48,426 nucleotides of DNA from Alkaliphilus sp. NP8. Its GTDB lineage: Bacteria; Bacillota; Clostridia; Peptostreptococcales; Natronincolaceae. The stretch spans positions 1 through 48,426 of the forward strand of contig JADWMM010000038.1 in NCBI GenBank assembly GCA_015978205.1, in the 5' to 3' direction. The notes under the pieces were generated by a model, which did no database searches, was not told the DNA's origin, and worked only from the letters and a program-made list of their open reading frames with translations. Both the position numbers and the translations under genes were made by a program. Shown here piece by piece: positions 1-9,174 of this stretch (its first letter is position 1; each line of letters begins with the position of its first letter).

Positions 1-1
1 G

Positions 2-145
2 ATTAAATCATCTAAGGTTAGAAATACTGTATCTTTAAAATCTGATATTATACTTGCTTGTATTTCTCAATTAATAGCTTTTATACTAATGTACAAAACT
101 AAAAATTATGATAATCCACTTGCTATTAAATCTCTAATTGCTTAA
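2..145 (+). CDS. C-terminal fragment of unidentified protein (possibly transposase)
   Basis: An open frame enters from the left edge and ends at TAA 143-145, giving 47 residues. It is rich in Lys, Ile, Leu and Ser, with a hydrophobic stretch (ISQLIAFILMYK) near the end. The gene begins outside the window. I do not recognise the family. A transposase C-terminus is possible from the general look and from the gene-poor region after it, but no catalytic residue is visible, so this is a guess. Confidence 0.4.
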   Translation: MKSSKVRNTVSLKSDIILACISQLIAFILMYKTKNYDNPLAIKSLIA

Positions 146-465
146 TTTAAATAGATTTAAACTAAATAATTTTAAAAAGGTTTCTTTAAACCTTTAGTTT
201 GTTATGCACTTTTTTGTGTATTTTCCTCTCATGCTAACGCATAAAAAAGATTTTTTTGTGGATAAGTTGAAAATTATATTTTGCAACTACCTAAATATTA
301 TGTAATAAACACAATTCAATTATACACTTATGTCGAATTATAAGCAATAGTTTAATAGACCTATTTTGAAAAACAAGTTCATTAACATCTAAATATAGAA
401 CATAAAGCCTAAAATATGCATATTATATACAAAGTAGAAATCAAAATAAGTGTGGAGGAATGAAA
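146..465. other. Intergenic region, AT-rich, promoter region for 466-957
   Basis: No gene is visible in these 320 bases. An 8-bp hairpin (AAAGGTTT, loop CTTT, AAACCTTT) lies at 176-195 and may terminate the fragment upstream, although its downstream T-run is weak. The remainder is AT-rich. The only clear signal is the ribosome binding site GGAGG at 454-458. Confidence 0.5.
176..195 (+). terminator. Possible weak terminator hairpin
   Basis: A perfect 8-bp stem with a 4-base loop, 31 bases after the stop of the edge fragment. It is followed by AGTTTGTTATG and not by a solid T-run, so termination efficiency is doubtful. Confidence 0.35.
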
Positions 466-957
466 ATGACATATTTCGGAAGTTTTACTGGCATGATTAC
501 TATGATACAAGATTTAAGTACAGGAAACGAACAAACTTCAGGTTGTTATAAATTAATGACTGTTGTAGATAAATGTGGAAATATTGTAAATTTCGTAGTT
601 ACACCAGAGACTTACATTGTAGACCATGAAATGTTAGCAATAGGAGATTGTGTAATTGGATTCTATGATGCAAATGCCCCAGTTCCTGCAATTTATCCGC
701 CACAATATGAAGCAGTTGTAATGGCTAAAACTTCACCATATAAAAATGTAAAAGTAGATTACTTTGATTCACAGTTAATAAGTAGCGATGGCACATTAAA
801 ATTAAATATTTCACCATGTACTAAGATAATATTATATAATGGACAAATTTTTAATGACAATATTGAAAATCGAAATTTAATTGTTATATATGGTCCTACT
901 ACAAGAAGTATTCCAGCTCAAACTACCCCATATAAAATTATAGTTATGTGTAAATAA
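466..957 (+). CDS. Conserved clostridial protein of unknown function (163 aa)
   Basis: A small soluble protein without signal peptide or membrane segments. The start at 466 is chosen because GGAGG (454-458) sits 7 bases before it; the ATG at 460 would touch the Shine-Dalgarno. It contains distinctive conserved-looking stretches: VDHEMLAIGDCVIGFYDANA, a Pro-rich IYPPQYEAVVMAK, and near the end YGPTTRSIPAQTTPYKIIVM. From memory, such stretches recur in clostridial hypothetical proteins, sometimes beside other cell-surface domains; I cannot name a Pfam family. The alternating hydrophobic pattern suggests an all-beta fold, which is inference. It is a single-gene unit, closed by the terminator at 963-1000. 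Function unknown. Confidence 0.85.
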   Translation: MTYFGSFTGMITMIQDLSTGNEQTSGCYKLMTVVDKCGNIVNFVVTPETYIVDHEMLAIGDCVIGFYDANAPVPAIYPPQYEAVVMAKTSPYKNVKVDYFDSQLISSDGTLKLNISPCTKIILYNGQIFNDNIENRNLIVIYGPTTRSIPAQTTPYKIIVMCK

Positions 958-962
958 AAAAG

Positions 963-1000
963 AAGACCTGCTCTTGATTTGCATTTACAAGACAGGTCTT
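963..1000. terminator. Bidirectional intrinsic terminator between convergent genes
   Basis: AAGACCTG at the left pairs with CAGGTCTT at the right, with further pairing CTCTTG/CAAGA across a bulge. It is followed by TTCTTTGCTTT on the plus strand and flanked by A-runs on the other side. It lies between the stop at 957 (plus) and the stop at 1020 (minus), so it probably serves both. Confidence 0.8.
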
Positions 1001-1019
1001 TCTTTGCTTTAAATTTTAT

Positions 1020-1874
1020 TTACTTCATACTGTATTGTTTAATTAATTCTTTAGTTACTTTAGCAACATACTCTTGACAATAAATTCCTGATTCACGATC
1101 ATATTCTTCATTATGTATCTCTGTATTAGACAAAATTCTAATACCTACAAAAGGTACATCAAATACGTCTGCTATTTGTGCAGCTGAAGCAGTTTCCATC
1201 TCTTCAGTAGATGTACCAAATGTTTCATGAATCCATTGAATACGATCTAACTCACGGTTCCATTCATCAGCAGATCCAATAATTCCCTCTACAACAGTAC
1301 CATTCTCATAAGAACTAGCTACACTCATAGCTGTTTCAACAAGGTTCTTATCTGCCTCAAATTCGAAAACCTTTTTTTCTTCACCAGTTTCCTTATCTAT
1401 AGCAGCATTGTTCATAGGTATCCAATTCTCCGCTTGAATTCCTTCGCCATATTCTGCACGTTCTGATCTTAAGCTTCCAAAGTTAACAGCTTTTTTACCA
1501 ACAACTATATCATAACGATGTAATGCTGGATCATGTCCCCCAGAAGTTCCTTGATTAATAATTGCAATTGGATTAAATTTTTCTATTGCAAATACTGTAT
1601 TTGCTGCAGCATTTGTCATACCAATTTCAGTTTTTGCAACTACAACAGGATAATTATCCATAGTCCCTTCCCAATAAGTCCAAGTTCCATACTTTACTTC
1701 TTTTGCATCCTTTAATTGAGACACTAAAGTTTCAACCTCTACATCCATAGCACCTTGAATTACAATAGGTCTAGGGCTTACTTCACTTTTTTGATCATTT
1801 TCTTGATTGCCACATCCTACAAATGAAACTGCCGTGATAATTACTAAAATTAGAGCTACAATTTTTTTGTTCAT
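1020..1874 (-). CDS. Lipoprotein of the MTA/SAH nucleosidase (PNP_UDP_1) family
   Basis: A nucleoside phosphorylase/nucleosidase fold exported as a lipoprotein. The start at 1874 is preceded by GAAAGGAAG; an in-frame ATG at 1898 lies upstream of that site and is unlikely. Residues 1-21 form a type II signal peptide ending VSFVGC (lipid-attached Cys21). The MTAN N-terminal motif GAMDVEVETL keeps the Glu equivalent to E. coli MTAN Glu12, and EEMETAS keeps the ribose-binding Met-Glu pair. The position of the catalytic Asp197 (RAISD in E. coli) reads RILSN, with Asn. Activity on methylthioadenosine or adenosylhomocysteine is therefore uncertain; it may cleave another nucleoside or only bind one. 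It is monocistronic: upstream lies the hcp terminator, downstream a shared terminator. Confidence 0.85.
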   Translation of the reverse strand: MNKKIVALILVIITAVSFVGCGNQENDQKSEVSPRPIVIQGAMDVEVETLVSQLKDAKEVKYGTWTYWEGTMDNYPVVVAKTEIGMTNAAANTVFAIEKFNPIAIINQGTSGGHDPALHRYDIVVGKKAVNFGSLRSERAEYGEGIQAENWIPMNNAAIDKETGEEKKVFEFEADKNLVETAMSVASSYENGTVVEGIIGSADEWNRELDRIQWIHETFGTSTEEMETASAAQIADVFDVPFVGIRILSNTEIHNEEYDRESGIYCQEYVAKVTKELIKQYSMK

Positions 1875-2091
1875 CGTTTTTCTTCCTTTCTGAATCATTT
1901 TTATTTAACGAACTTTTTTTAAAATTCATTATAATATAGTTCGATATTTGATATTATAATCTAGATATTAAAAAAAATCAACACTTTTTCGTTTTGTTTT
2001 TTTATCAAAACACGAACATTATGAATTAAAATTATATAAAGAATCCTATTTTAAAATTCGCATAACTAATCTATAAGAATTAAATTTTCAT

Positions 2092-2138
2092 AAAAAAAGA
2101 GAAGATTGAAAGCTTAAGGCTTAAATCTTCTCTTTTTT
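2092..2138 (-). terminator. Intrinsic terminator downstream of hcp
   Basis: The inverted repeat AGAGAAGATT / AATCTTCTCT carries A-runs on one side and T-runs on the other, an almost perfect Rho-independent hairpin. It is about 40 bases past the hcp stop in the minus direction. Confidence 0.85.
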
Positions 2139-2175
2139 TATGAATATATATTTTCTATTTTCATATAAGGTTATT

Positions 2176-3831
2176 TTATTGATAATGTTGTTGAAGAGAA
2201 TTCTTCAAATCATCTTCTGGTGCGCTTATTGGTTTTAAGCTAAATGTGTCTACTAAGTATTGTAATACATTAGGAGATATAAAAGCTGGTAGACTTGGCC
2301 CTAAATACATCCCATTTATTCCAAGCGACAATAATGCTAATAAGTCTGCAACTGCTTTTTGTTCATACCAAGAAAGTACTATAGTAAGTGGCAAAGAATT
2401 TACATCTGTATCAAATGCATCTGCAAGTGATGAAGCAATTTTAACTGCTGAATATACATCATTACACTGTCCTACATCTAATAATCTAGGCAGTCCTGCT
2501 ACTGTTCCAAACTCTAATTTATTAAATCTATATTTCCCACAAGCTAATGTGAGAATAATACAATCTTTAGGTACTTTTTGAGCAAATTCAGTATAGTAAT
2601 TTCTCCCTGGCTTTGCACCATCGCATCCACCTATTACAAAGAAATGCTTAATTTTACCTTCCTTCACTGCATTTACTACAGTTTCAGCATGAGATAATGT
2701 TTCATTATGTCCAAACCCTACTAAAATTTTTTTTTCTTCTTCATCTTCTTTAAACCCACCTAATTCCAATGCTTTATCTATAATTTCACTAAAATCCTTT
2801 GTACCATCTTCATTTAGTTTTATATTCTTAATGCCATCCCATCCTACAACGTTAGTAGTAAATATTCTGTCCTTATACGATTCTCTTGGCCTCATTAAAC
2901 AGTTAGTGGTCATCAAAATACATCCAGGTATATCATTAAATTCCTTCTGTTGATTTTGCCAAGCCGAACCATAGTTGCCTACTAAATGTTTATATTTTTT
3001 TAATTTTGGATAACCATGACATGGCAACATTTCTCCATGGGTGTAAACATTAATTCCTTTTCCTTCTGTTTGTTGAAGTACCATTTCCAAATCTCTTAAA
3101 TCATGTCCAGATACAATTATAAATGGTCCTTTTTTAATATTTACATTAACTTTATTAGCAGATGGATTTTCATATGTCTCAGTATTTGCTTCATCTAAAA
3201 TTCTCATTACTTCTATACTCATTTCTCCAGCTCTCATAGTCATTCTAATAAGATCTTCAAGAGTTAGATCATCATTTGTAGTAGACTCTAATGCTATGAA
3301 GTAAAAATGATCTACTTGATCACTATGATAATTAATATATCTTGCTTGATGTCCATAAGCACTTATACCTTTTAATCCATAAAGTATTGTCCATCTTAAA
3401 GAACGAATATCAGCATCAAGATCTTGATCATACATAATACCAGCTTTTACTGCATCCTTTAGCATAGACTCTTTAGTATCACTAAGGTTATATGTAGCCT
3501 CATCAGGATACTGTCCTTTTGGTGCTTTTTTTCTTAAATCTTCTTTTATTCTTTGAGATTCCTTTAGTAACTCCACATGAACTTCTGCATCAAAGTTTAC
3601 ATTAGTTAGTGTAGTAAATAAGCTATTCTCTACAAATTTTACAATTTCTTTATCAATAACCTCTCCATTTTCTATTAAAGGCTTTGCATAGCATGATATA
3701 CCCTTTAATTGGTATATTAATAAATCTTGTAGGTTAGCTATTTCTGGCGTCTTTCCACATACCCCGTGTTTTGTACAACCTTTTCCTCCCATTGTTTGTT
3801 CACACTGATAACAAAACATTGCATTTTCCAC
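2176..3831 (-). CDS. hcp: Hybrid-cluster protein (hydroxylamine reductase / NO reductase)
   Basis: 551 residues, the normal length for the class of Hcp found in strict anaerobes. The N-terminal cysteines C7, C10, C19 and C25 (CYQCEQT...GCTKHGVCGK) bind the proximal 4Fe cluster. Hybrid-cluster ligand regions are recognisable further on: SGHDLRDLE, THGEMLPCHGYP, ILMTTNCLMRP, GGCDGAKPGRNYY and TLACGKYRFN. Hcp reduces hydroxylamine in vitro and is thought to reduce or transnitrosate NO in the cytoplasm during nitrosative stress. The start is a GTG at 3831 with AGAGGTG eight bases before it; an ATG at 3819 is possible but worse placed. No Hcr reductase partner is adjacent, as is usual in clostridia. 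The gene is monocistronic with its own terminator. Confidence 0.97.
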   Translation of the reverse strand: MENAMFCYQCEQTMGGKGCTKHGVCGKTPEIANLQDLLIYQLKGISCYAKPLIENGEVIDKEIVKFVENSLFTTLTNVNFDAEVHVELLKESQRIKEDLRKKAPKGQYPDEATYNLSDTKESMLKDAVKAGIMYDQDLDADIRSLRWTILYGLKGISAYGHQARYINYHSDQVDHFYFIALESTTNDDLTLEDLIRMTMRAGEMSIEVMRILDEANTETYENPSANKVNVNIKKGPFIIVSGHDLRDLEMVLQQTEGKGINVYTHGEMLPCHGYPKLKKYKHLVGNYGSAWQNQQKEFNDIPGCILMTTNCLMRPRESYKDRIFTTNVVGWDGIKNIKLNEDGTKDFSEIIDKALELGGFKEDEEEKKILVGFGHNETLSHAETVVNAVKEGKIKHFFVIGGCDGAKPGRNYYTEFAQKVPKDCIILTLACGKYRFNKLEFGTVAGLPRLLDVGQCNDVYSAVKIASSLADAFDTDVNSLPLTIVLSWYEQKAVADLLALLSLGINGMYLGPSLPAFISPNVLQYLVDTFSLKPISAPEDDLKNSLQQHYQ

Positions 3832-4157
3832 TTACTATTCACCTCTTTTTATATTTTTCATCTTCATACAATTGAATTTTTATTATTTCTTAATTTTTTT
3901 AAACTATATTTTTATAAAATAATAGTATTAAAATCAAGTTATTCTTAATAACATACTCTTCATAATTTTTCCCTTAATACTCTGTTCTATTCTTGTTATT
4001 TTCTATTTTTAAAATTTTTTCTATATTTATTATAAAATTGTATAAAATAATAGAACCAGTCAGGATTAGATTTTTCAAATCCCAACTGGTTTCTATATTA
4101 TATTAAAAAACAAACAATAGTATATATTCTTGTATTATATACGCTTATTAAACTCAT
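3832..4157. other. Intergenic region between hcp and the chemoreceptor
   Basis: AT-rich and without a gene. It holds the hcp leader and promoter region (a weak candidate TTAATA-17-TATAGT reads toward hcp) and, at 4052-4093, the terminator of the chemoreceptor gene. No regulator site or conserved RNA was recognised. Confidence 0.5.
4052..4093 (-). terminator. Intrinsic terminator downstream of chemoreceptor gene
   Basis: The arms AACCAGT-AGGATT and AATCCCA-ACTGGTT form a long hairpin with one or two mismatches, about 65 bases beyond the stop at 4158. The following minus-strand bases are T-rich. Confidence 0.75.
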
Positions 4158-6143
4158 TTATTTAGTTTTGAACCTTTTTGTTTGCTCTCTTAGAGTTTTT
4201 GAAATATTACTTAACGCTTCCACACTTGCACTTATTTCCTCAAATGTACTCACTTGTCCCTCAATATTTGAACTAATTTGTTGTGAAGCTGAAGCACTTT
4301 GTTGTGTAGACCCTGAAATCTGATCCATAGCATTAGTCATATCTTCTGTTATCTCAGATTGTTGTTTTGCAGATTTAAAAATTACAGAAATTTTCTCTGT
4401 TGTCTTTTCAATTATATCAAGTATTTTTTTAAATTCTTCATCTGTTTCTTCTGCTTTCTTCACACTAGTTGTAACCAATTCTTGTTCTTCTTTCATAGCT
4501 ATATAAGAAAGTTCGATCTTTTTCTCAATTCTTATAATTAGGTTAGTAATATCATCAGCTGATCTTTTGCTTTCTTCAGCTAGTTTTCTCACCTCATCTG
4601 CTACTACTGTAAATCCTCTTCCACTTTCACCTGCTCTAGCAGCTTCAATTGCGGCATTTAAGGCTAATAAGTTTGTCTGTTCTGATATTCCTGTTATTAA
4701 AGTAGCTATATTATTAATTTTAATGGATGAATCTTTCAACTCTTCCATTAAACTGCCCATATTATTAGAAGATTTATATACACTATCTATGGATTTTACC
4801 ATTTCACTTAATTTATCAGCCCCTTGTTTTGCAGCTAAAAGTGCATCTTGACTATTTTTTGCAGCATCTTCTGACTCTTGTGAAACAATCATTGCTCCAC
4901 TGGCTATTTCCTGTATACTTGCTGTTGCTTCTTCAATAACACTTGCATTATTTTGAAGACCATTTGTTATAGTTGAAATCTCTCTTGATATATTGTCCAT
5001 TCCTTCATTGGATTGTTCAGTAGCTATTGCGAGTTCTTTTGAAAACTCTGCTATAGTGTTAGCATTGCTTTGTACAAGATTTATAATTCTTTTTATATTG
5101 TCAATAAATACATTAAACCATAATGAAAGTGTGCCTAATTCATCTTTTGTATCAACTGATAACTTCTTTGTTAAATCGCCCTCTCCTTCAGCAATATTCT
5201 TAAGCATATGATTCGTTGCATATAAAGGTCTAGATATTAATCTTGATATAAACAAACTAAATAGTAATGCAATTATAAATATAATAATAGCTGAAGCTGT
5301 GATAATTTTCTGTGTGTTTTGAGCTCTAGCATTAATCATATTTATAATATTTGTATTTAATTCACTAAGTAAAGGATCTAATTTATGTATAGCTTCTCTG
5401 TATACACCCTTTAAACCTCTATTTTCAGTTAATCCAATTTCTTGCTCAACTCTAACAACATCATTGAATTTTTTATGATATTCTTCCAATAGTTCTATTT
5501 CATGAATATCCCCAGAAGATTGTAGAGAAAGATTGAAATCAGATACAATCCGATTCAACTTTTCTACATATTTTAAATCATGTCTTAAAAAATAATCCTT
5601 TTCTGCCCTTCTAGCCTGAAGCATTAAAATAACTTGGTCTGGTTTGTTAATACTCTCTTCAATATTATGAATTGCTTCTCTTAATTCACCTTCAAGTCCA
5701 TAATCTTTAAATCCTCTTTCTTTTATCTTATCCACTAACTTTATAAATGTATTTCTATATAGTTTAGCCTCTACTAGAATTTCTTCTAATTTATTTACTA
5801 ACTCTGGATTCTCAGCTATATCCACATTGTCCATTATTACATTTATATTTTCATTAAGTTTTTTATAATTCTTTTCATGTTTTTCAAGGTATGAACTCTT
5901 TTCTTCTTTAAAAAAATCAACATTTGAAACTTCTCTAATTAAAAAGTCTTTTTCACTTTTCCTCATCTCTAACATTGCTTTAGCCACTTCTTCATTAGCT
6001 ATTAATAGTGGTATCTTATTATTATTAATATCAGTAATTCCTAAATAAGCCTGACCTACTATAAACATAAATAATATTATAAGTGCCATAAATGATGTGA
6101 CTATCTTTGTTCGTATATTCCAATCTTTAAATCTAAAATTCAC
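4158..6143 (-). CDS. Methyl-accepting chemotaxis protein with long helical sensor
   Basis: A 661-residue transmembrane chemoreceptor. TM1 spans about 12-30, then a ~245-residue extracytoplasmic all-helical region, TM2 about 279-300, HAMP about 301-355, and the signalling domain to the C-terminus. The hairpin tip reads [20 protein letters not shown] (about 492-511), the diagnostic MCP sequence. The sensor has two similar segments with the pattern RR/RKxEKDFLIR and [12 protein letters not shown] near residues 61-70 and 178-188, the hallmark of the HBM (helical bimodular, McpS-type) domain, which in known members binds organic acids. The ligand here is unknown. GTG start at 6143 with AAGGGGG seven to eight bases upstream. 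Transcribed alone. Confidence 0.93.
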   Translation of the reverse strand: MNFRFKDWNIRTKIVTSFMALIILFMFIVGQAYLGITDINNNKIPLLIANEEVAKAMLEMRKSEKDFLIREVSNVDFFKEEKSSYLEKHEKNYKKLNENINVIMDNVDIAENPELVNKLEEILVEAKLYRNTFIKLVDKIKERGFKDYGLEGELREAIHNIEESINKPDQVILMLQARRAEKDYFLRHDLKYVEKLNRIVSDFNLSLQSSGDIHEIELLEEYHKKFNDVVRVEQEIGLTENRGLKGVYREAIHKLDPLLSELNTNIINMINARAQNTQKIITASAIIIFIIALLFSLFISRLISRPLYATNHMLKNIAEGEGDLTKKLSVDTKDELGTLSLWFNVFIDNIKRIINLVQSNANTIAEFSKELAIATEQSNEGMDNISREISTITNGLQNNASVIEEATASIQEIASGAMIVSQESEDAAKNSQDALLAAKQGADKLSEMVKSIDSVYKSSNNMGSLMEELKDSSIKINNIATLITGISEQTNLLALNAAIEAARAGESGRGFTVVADEVRKLAEESKRSADDITNLIIRIEKKIELSYIAMKEEQELVTTSVKKAEETDEEFKKILDIIEKTTEKISVIFKSAKQQSEITEDMTNAMDQISGSTQQSASASQQISSNIEGQVSTFEEISASVEALSNISKTLREQTKRFKTK

Positions 6144-6300
6144 CTATAATTCCCCCTTAATAGTCTACTTCTTTTAATGATATATTAGGCAATCTAAATA
6201 TTTTTCGACATTACTTGATAAAATCCTTTATCAAAGTTAAATATTTTAAATTTTGATCTTTTGAACCATCAACTTAAAAGATCATTTTCATATACACAAA

Positions 6301-6341
6301 AATAATAAGGGATAGCATTATACATGCTATCCCTTATTATT
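6301..6341 (-). terminator. Intrinsic terminator of the xanthine dehydrogenase operon
   Basis: A perfect 18-bp stem (arms AATAATAAGGGATAGCAT and its complement) with a 5-base loop, followed on the minus strand by TTTTGTGT. It is the strongest terminator in the window, 55 bases beyond the stop at 6396. Confidence 0.92.
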
Positions 6342-6395
6342 AAAGCTTCTACAATATCATTATTTTATCAATTATCCATATTATTTTTATAATAC

Positions 6396-8723
6396 TCAAT
6401 CATTTATACAACTTAAGCTACCATCTAACTGTAATTGAAGTAGTATTTTTTCTGGAGTAGCTGGCAAATCTCTTACTCTAACTCCACAGGCATTATATAT
6501 TGCGTCAGTAATAGCAGGTGCAACAGTATTAATAACTACTTCTCCTATAGACTTTGCTCCATATGGACCTGTTTCGTCATATCCATCTGCTAGTTCAACA
6601 TATATATTACCAATATCTTTTCTAGTTGGTATTTTATATTCCATAAAAGTATCATTAATAAGTTTACCTTCCTTGGTATATTTTGCTTCTTCATAAAGAG
6701 CAAATCCTATTCCTTGCACTATACCACCTTCTACTTGAACTTTAGCAAGCTTTGGATTAATTGCCATGCCACAATCTACCACACCAATAAAATTAACTAT
6801 TTCAACTTTTCCTGTTTCTATGTCTACATCTACCTCGGCAAACCCTGCCATATATGGTGGAGCTGCTTTTTTAGGTACAAAAGACCCAGTTGCAGTTAAC
6901 TGACTAAACAGCATATTATATGTTATTTTTTTCGAAAAATCTTCCAAACTTATAATTTCATTACTATCCTTTTTAATAATATTACTATTACTAAAAACTA
7001 TATTTTTTTCTACAGTATTAAAATATTTTGCTCCATACTTAATAATTAGATTTTTCATTTTTTCTGCAGCATCAATTATTGCATTACCTGTTGTATAAGT
7101 AGTACTCGAAGCATAAGCACCACTATCAAAAGGAGTTAAATCTGTATCAGCAGTATAAATATTTATTTTATTAATATCTATATCTAAAGCTTCGGCTGCA
7201 ATCTGACTTAATATTGTATCACTACCTGTTCCAATATCTGTAGCACCAAGAAGTAATGTGAAAAACCCATCATCATTAAGCTTTAAAGTAGCAGATGCCA
7301 TATCAACTTTAGGTATTCCAGAACCTTGTTGCGATATTGCCATTCCTACTCCCCTTACTTTTGTAGGAGTTATTTTTTTCATAGGATATTTTTCATCCCA
7401 TAAAATTAGTTCCTTCCCTCTACTTACACAATACTCTAAAAGACAACTATCCATATACATAGGTTCTTTTCCTGCATCTTTTGTCGTCATATTATATAAA
7501 GGGGTAGTTTCTCCTTTTTTTATCATATTTTCTTCCCTTAACTTTATAGGATCTATATTCAGTTCTTTTGATAACTCATTAATTGCAGATTCTAATGCAA
7601 ATGTCCCTTGGGTAACTCCGAAACCTCTTAATGCTCCTCCAGGAACATGATTAGTATACAAAGCTTTCCCTCCAAATCTACACGCTTTTACTTTATTGTA
7701 TAGAGTTAATACTTTTTTCCCTGCTGCACCTAAAGTTGTGTAGGCATGCTCGCCATATGCTCCTGTATCCCATAACCCATTCATATCTATAGCATTAATT
7801 TTTCCATCTCTATCTGCTCCAATTGTTATATCAAAAGTCATTGCATGTCTTGAAGTTGTTCCTCTAAATACTTCCCTTCTACTATATACAATCTTAGATG
7901 CTTTTCCAGTCTTCAAGGTTACTAAAGCTGGATAAAATTCAGAATGAGCAGTCTGTTTAGCTCCAAACCCTCCACCTATACGAGGCTTTATAACTCTTAT
8001 CTTACTCATAGGAATATCTAAAGCATTTGATAATATTCTTCTTACATGAAATGGTATTTGTGTTGAAGTTACAACTACTAACCTACCATAGTTATCTAAG
8101 TATGTATAACTTCTTTGAGTCTCCATCATCGCTTGAGCTTGAGCTTGAGTATTGTAAGTTCTTTTAAGAATAATTTCACTTTCCTTTAATGCTCTTTGTG
8201 TATCCCCTAATTCAAAATCTATTTGAGCTACTATATTCTTGTTTCTTTTAAATCCTACTTGTAGTTGTGTAAAAATATCTTTTTCTGGATGTACCAAAGT
8301 ACTATTCTCTGCTTGTTTCAAATCTAACACTGGAGTTAAGATTTGGTAATCTACCTTTATTAATTTCATAGCTTTTGTAGCTGTTTTTTCATCTACAGCT
8401 GCTATAATAGCAACATCATCCCCTACATGCCTAACATAGTTATCTAATAAAAATTTATCGTAAGGAGCTAGCTCTGGGTAACATTGTCCAGCTCTTGTAT
8501 AAGGTTTTCTTATTACATTTTTATAAGTAAATATACACTCAACCCCAGGTACTTTTTCAGCAATACTTGTATCTATATTTTTTATTTTTGCAAAAGCATG
8601 TGGACTTCTTAGTACTTTTATAACAAGAGTATCTTTAGGAACAAAGTCATCTGTATATGCAGCTTTACCCATTACAAGACTCATACCATCTAGTTTAGAT
8701 ATGCTACTGCTTACTGTTTTCAT
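6396..8723 (-). CDS. xdhA: Xanthine dehydrogenase-type molybdenum-binding subunit
   Basis: The large catalytic subunit (775 aa) of a three-subunit molybdenum hydroxylase that oxidises xanthine or a related purine. Residues 1-110 form the aldehyde oxidase/xanthine dehydrogenase a/b hammerhead domain; the rest is the molybdopterin-binding region. Visible cofactor motifs are IGGGFGAKQ (about 249-257), GGALRGFGVTQG (about 362) and TGSDTILSQIAAEAL. The C-terminal GPYGAKSIGE contains the catalytic Glu (residue 728). The start ATG has GGAGGG nine bases upstream and lies inside the 3' end of the iron-sulfur gene (20-base overlap). Last gene of the permease-FAD-FeS-Mo operon. Such enzymes in clostridia may carry labile selenium at the Mo site; this cannot be read from the sequence. 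Exact substrate is inferred from the permease. Confidence 0.93.
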   Translation of the reverse strand: MKTVSSSISKLDGMSLVMGKAAYTDDFVPKDTLVIKVLRSPHAFAKIKNIDTSIAEKVPGVECIFTYKNVIRKPYTRAGQCYPELAPYDKFLLDNYVRHVGDDVAIIAAVDEKTATKAMKLIKVDYQILTPVLDLKQAENSTLVHPEKDIFTQLQVGFKRNKNIVAQIDFELGDTQRALKESEIILKRTYNTQAQAQAMMETQRSYTYLDNYGRLVVVTSTQIPFHVRRILSNALDIPMSKIRVIKPRIGGGFGAKQTAHSEFYPALVTLKTGKASKIVYSRREVFRGTTSRHAMTFDITIGADRDGKINAIDMNGLWDTGAYGEHAYTTLGAAGKKVLTLYNKVKACRFGGKALYTNHVPGGALRGFGVTQGTFALESAINELSKELNIDPIKLREENMIKKGETTPLYNMTTKDAGKEPMYMDSCLLEYCVSRGKELILWDEKYPMKKITPTKVRGVGMAISQQGSGIPKVDMASATLKLNDDGFFTLLLGATDIGTGSDTILSQIAAEALDIDINKINIYTADTDLTPFDSGAYASSTTYTTGNAIIDAAEKMKNLIIKYGAKYFNTVEKNIVFSNSNIIKKDSNEIISLEDFSKKITYNMLFSQLTATGSFVPKKAAPPYMAGFAEVDVDIETGKVEIVNFIGVVDCGMAINPKLAKVQVEGGIVQGIGFALYEEAKYTKEGKLINDTFMEYKIPTRKDIGNIYVELADGYDETGPYGAKSIGEVVINTVAPAITDAIYNACGVRVRDLPATPEKILLQLQLDGSLSCIND

Positions 8724-9174
8724 TATACTTTCCCTCCAAATACTTTTTTATAGCTCTTAACTGCCCTATATACCCTGTACATCTACACAGATTACCATTT
8801 AAATAATAAAGTATTTCATCATCTGTTGGATTTTTAATACATTTTTCTAAATATATTATACTCATTATTGTTCCACTACTACAATATCCACATTGATCTA
8901 CACCTTCATCTACTAAATATTTACCAATTTCTTTTGCCTCTTTTTGCACTCCTTCAATAGTTGTTATTTCTTGTCCTTCCACTTTAGCTGATAATAATAC
9001 ACAGGATAAAACAGCTTTACCATTTAAATGTATTGTACATACTCCGCAAGTGCCAGTATCACACCCTTGCTTTACTCCAATATAGCCATTATTCCTCAGT
9101 GTATCCACAAGAAACTCATCAGGGCTTATTTCAAATGTTTTTTTTCTTCCATTTATTTTTACATTAAGCTTCAA
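8704..9174 (-). CDS. xdhC: Xanthine dehydrogenase iron-sulfur subunit (2x 2Fe-2S)
   Basis: 156 residues, typical for the small electron-transfer subunit of molybdenum hydroxylases. The plant-type N-terminal 2Fe-2S domain has C38, C43, C46 and C58 (QGCDTGTCGVC...LSC). The C-terminal helical 2Fe-2S domain has C95 and C98 (DQCGYC) with C130 and C132 (NLCRCTGY). All eight ligands are present. The start is TTG at 9174, with GGAGGT eight bases before it inside the end of the FAD gene, whose stop it overlaps by 11 bases. Electrons pass from the Mo site in XdhA through these clusters to FAD in XdhB. Gene lettering follows common use and varies among species. Confidence 0.94.
   Translation of the reverse strand: MKLNVKINGRKKTFEISPDEFLVDTLRNNGYIGVKQGCDTGTCGVCTIHLNGKAVLSCVLLSAKVEGQEITTIEGVQKEAKEIGKYLVDEGVDQCGYCSSGTIMSIIYLEKCIKNPTDDEILYYLNGNLCRCTGYIGQLRAIKKYLEGKYNENSKQ

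Noticed and set aside
2246..2581. Plus-strand frames opposite hcp, xdhA, the chemoreceptor and the ABC genes
   Set aside because: They lack ribosome binding sites, have unlikely composition and lie wholly inside well-supported genes.
8120..8160. Short tandem repeat in xdhA (Gln-Ala repeats)
   Set aside because: A three-copy coding repeat at a region of ordinary family sequence; no sign of expansion or function.
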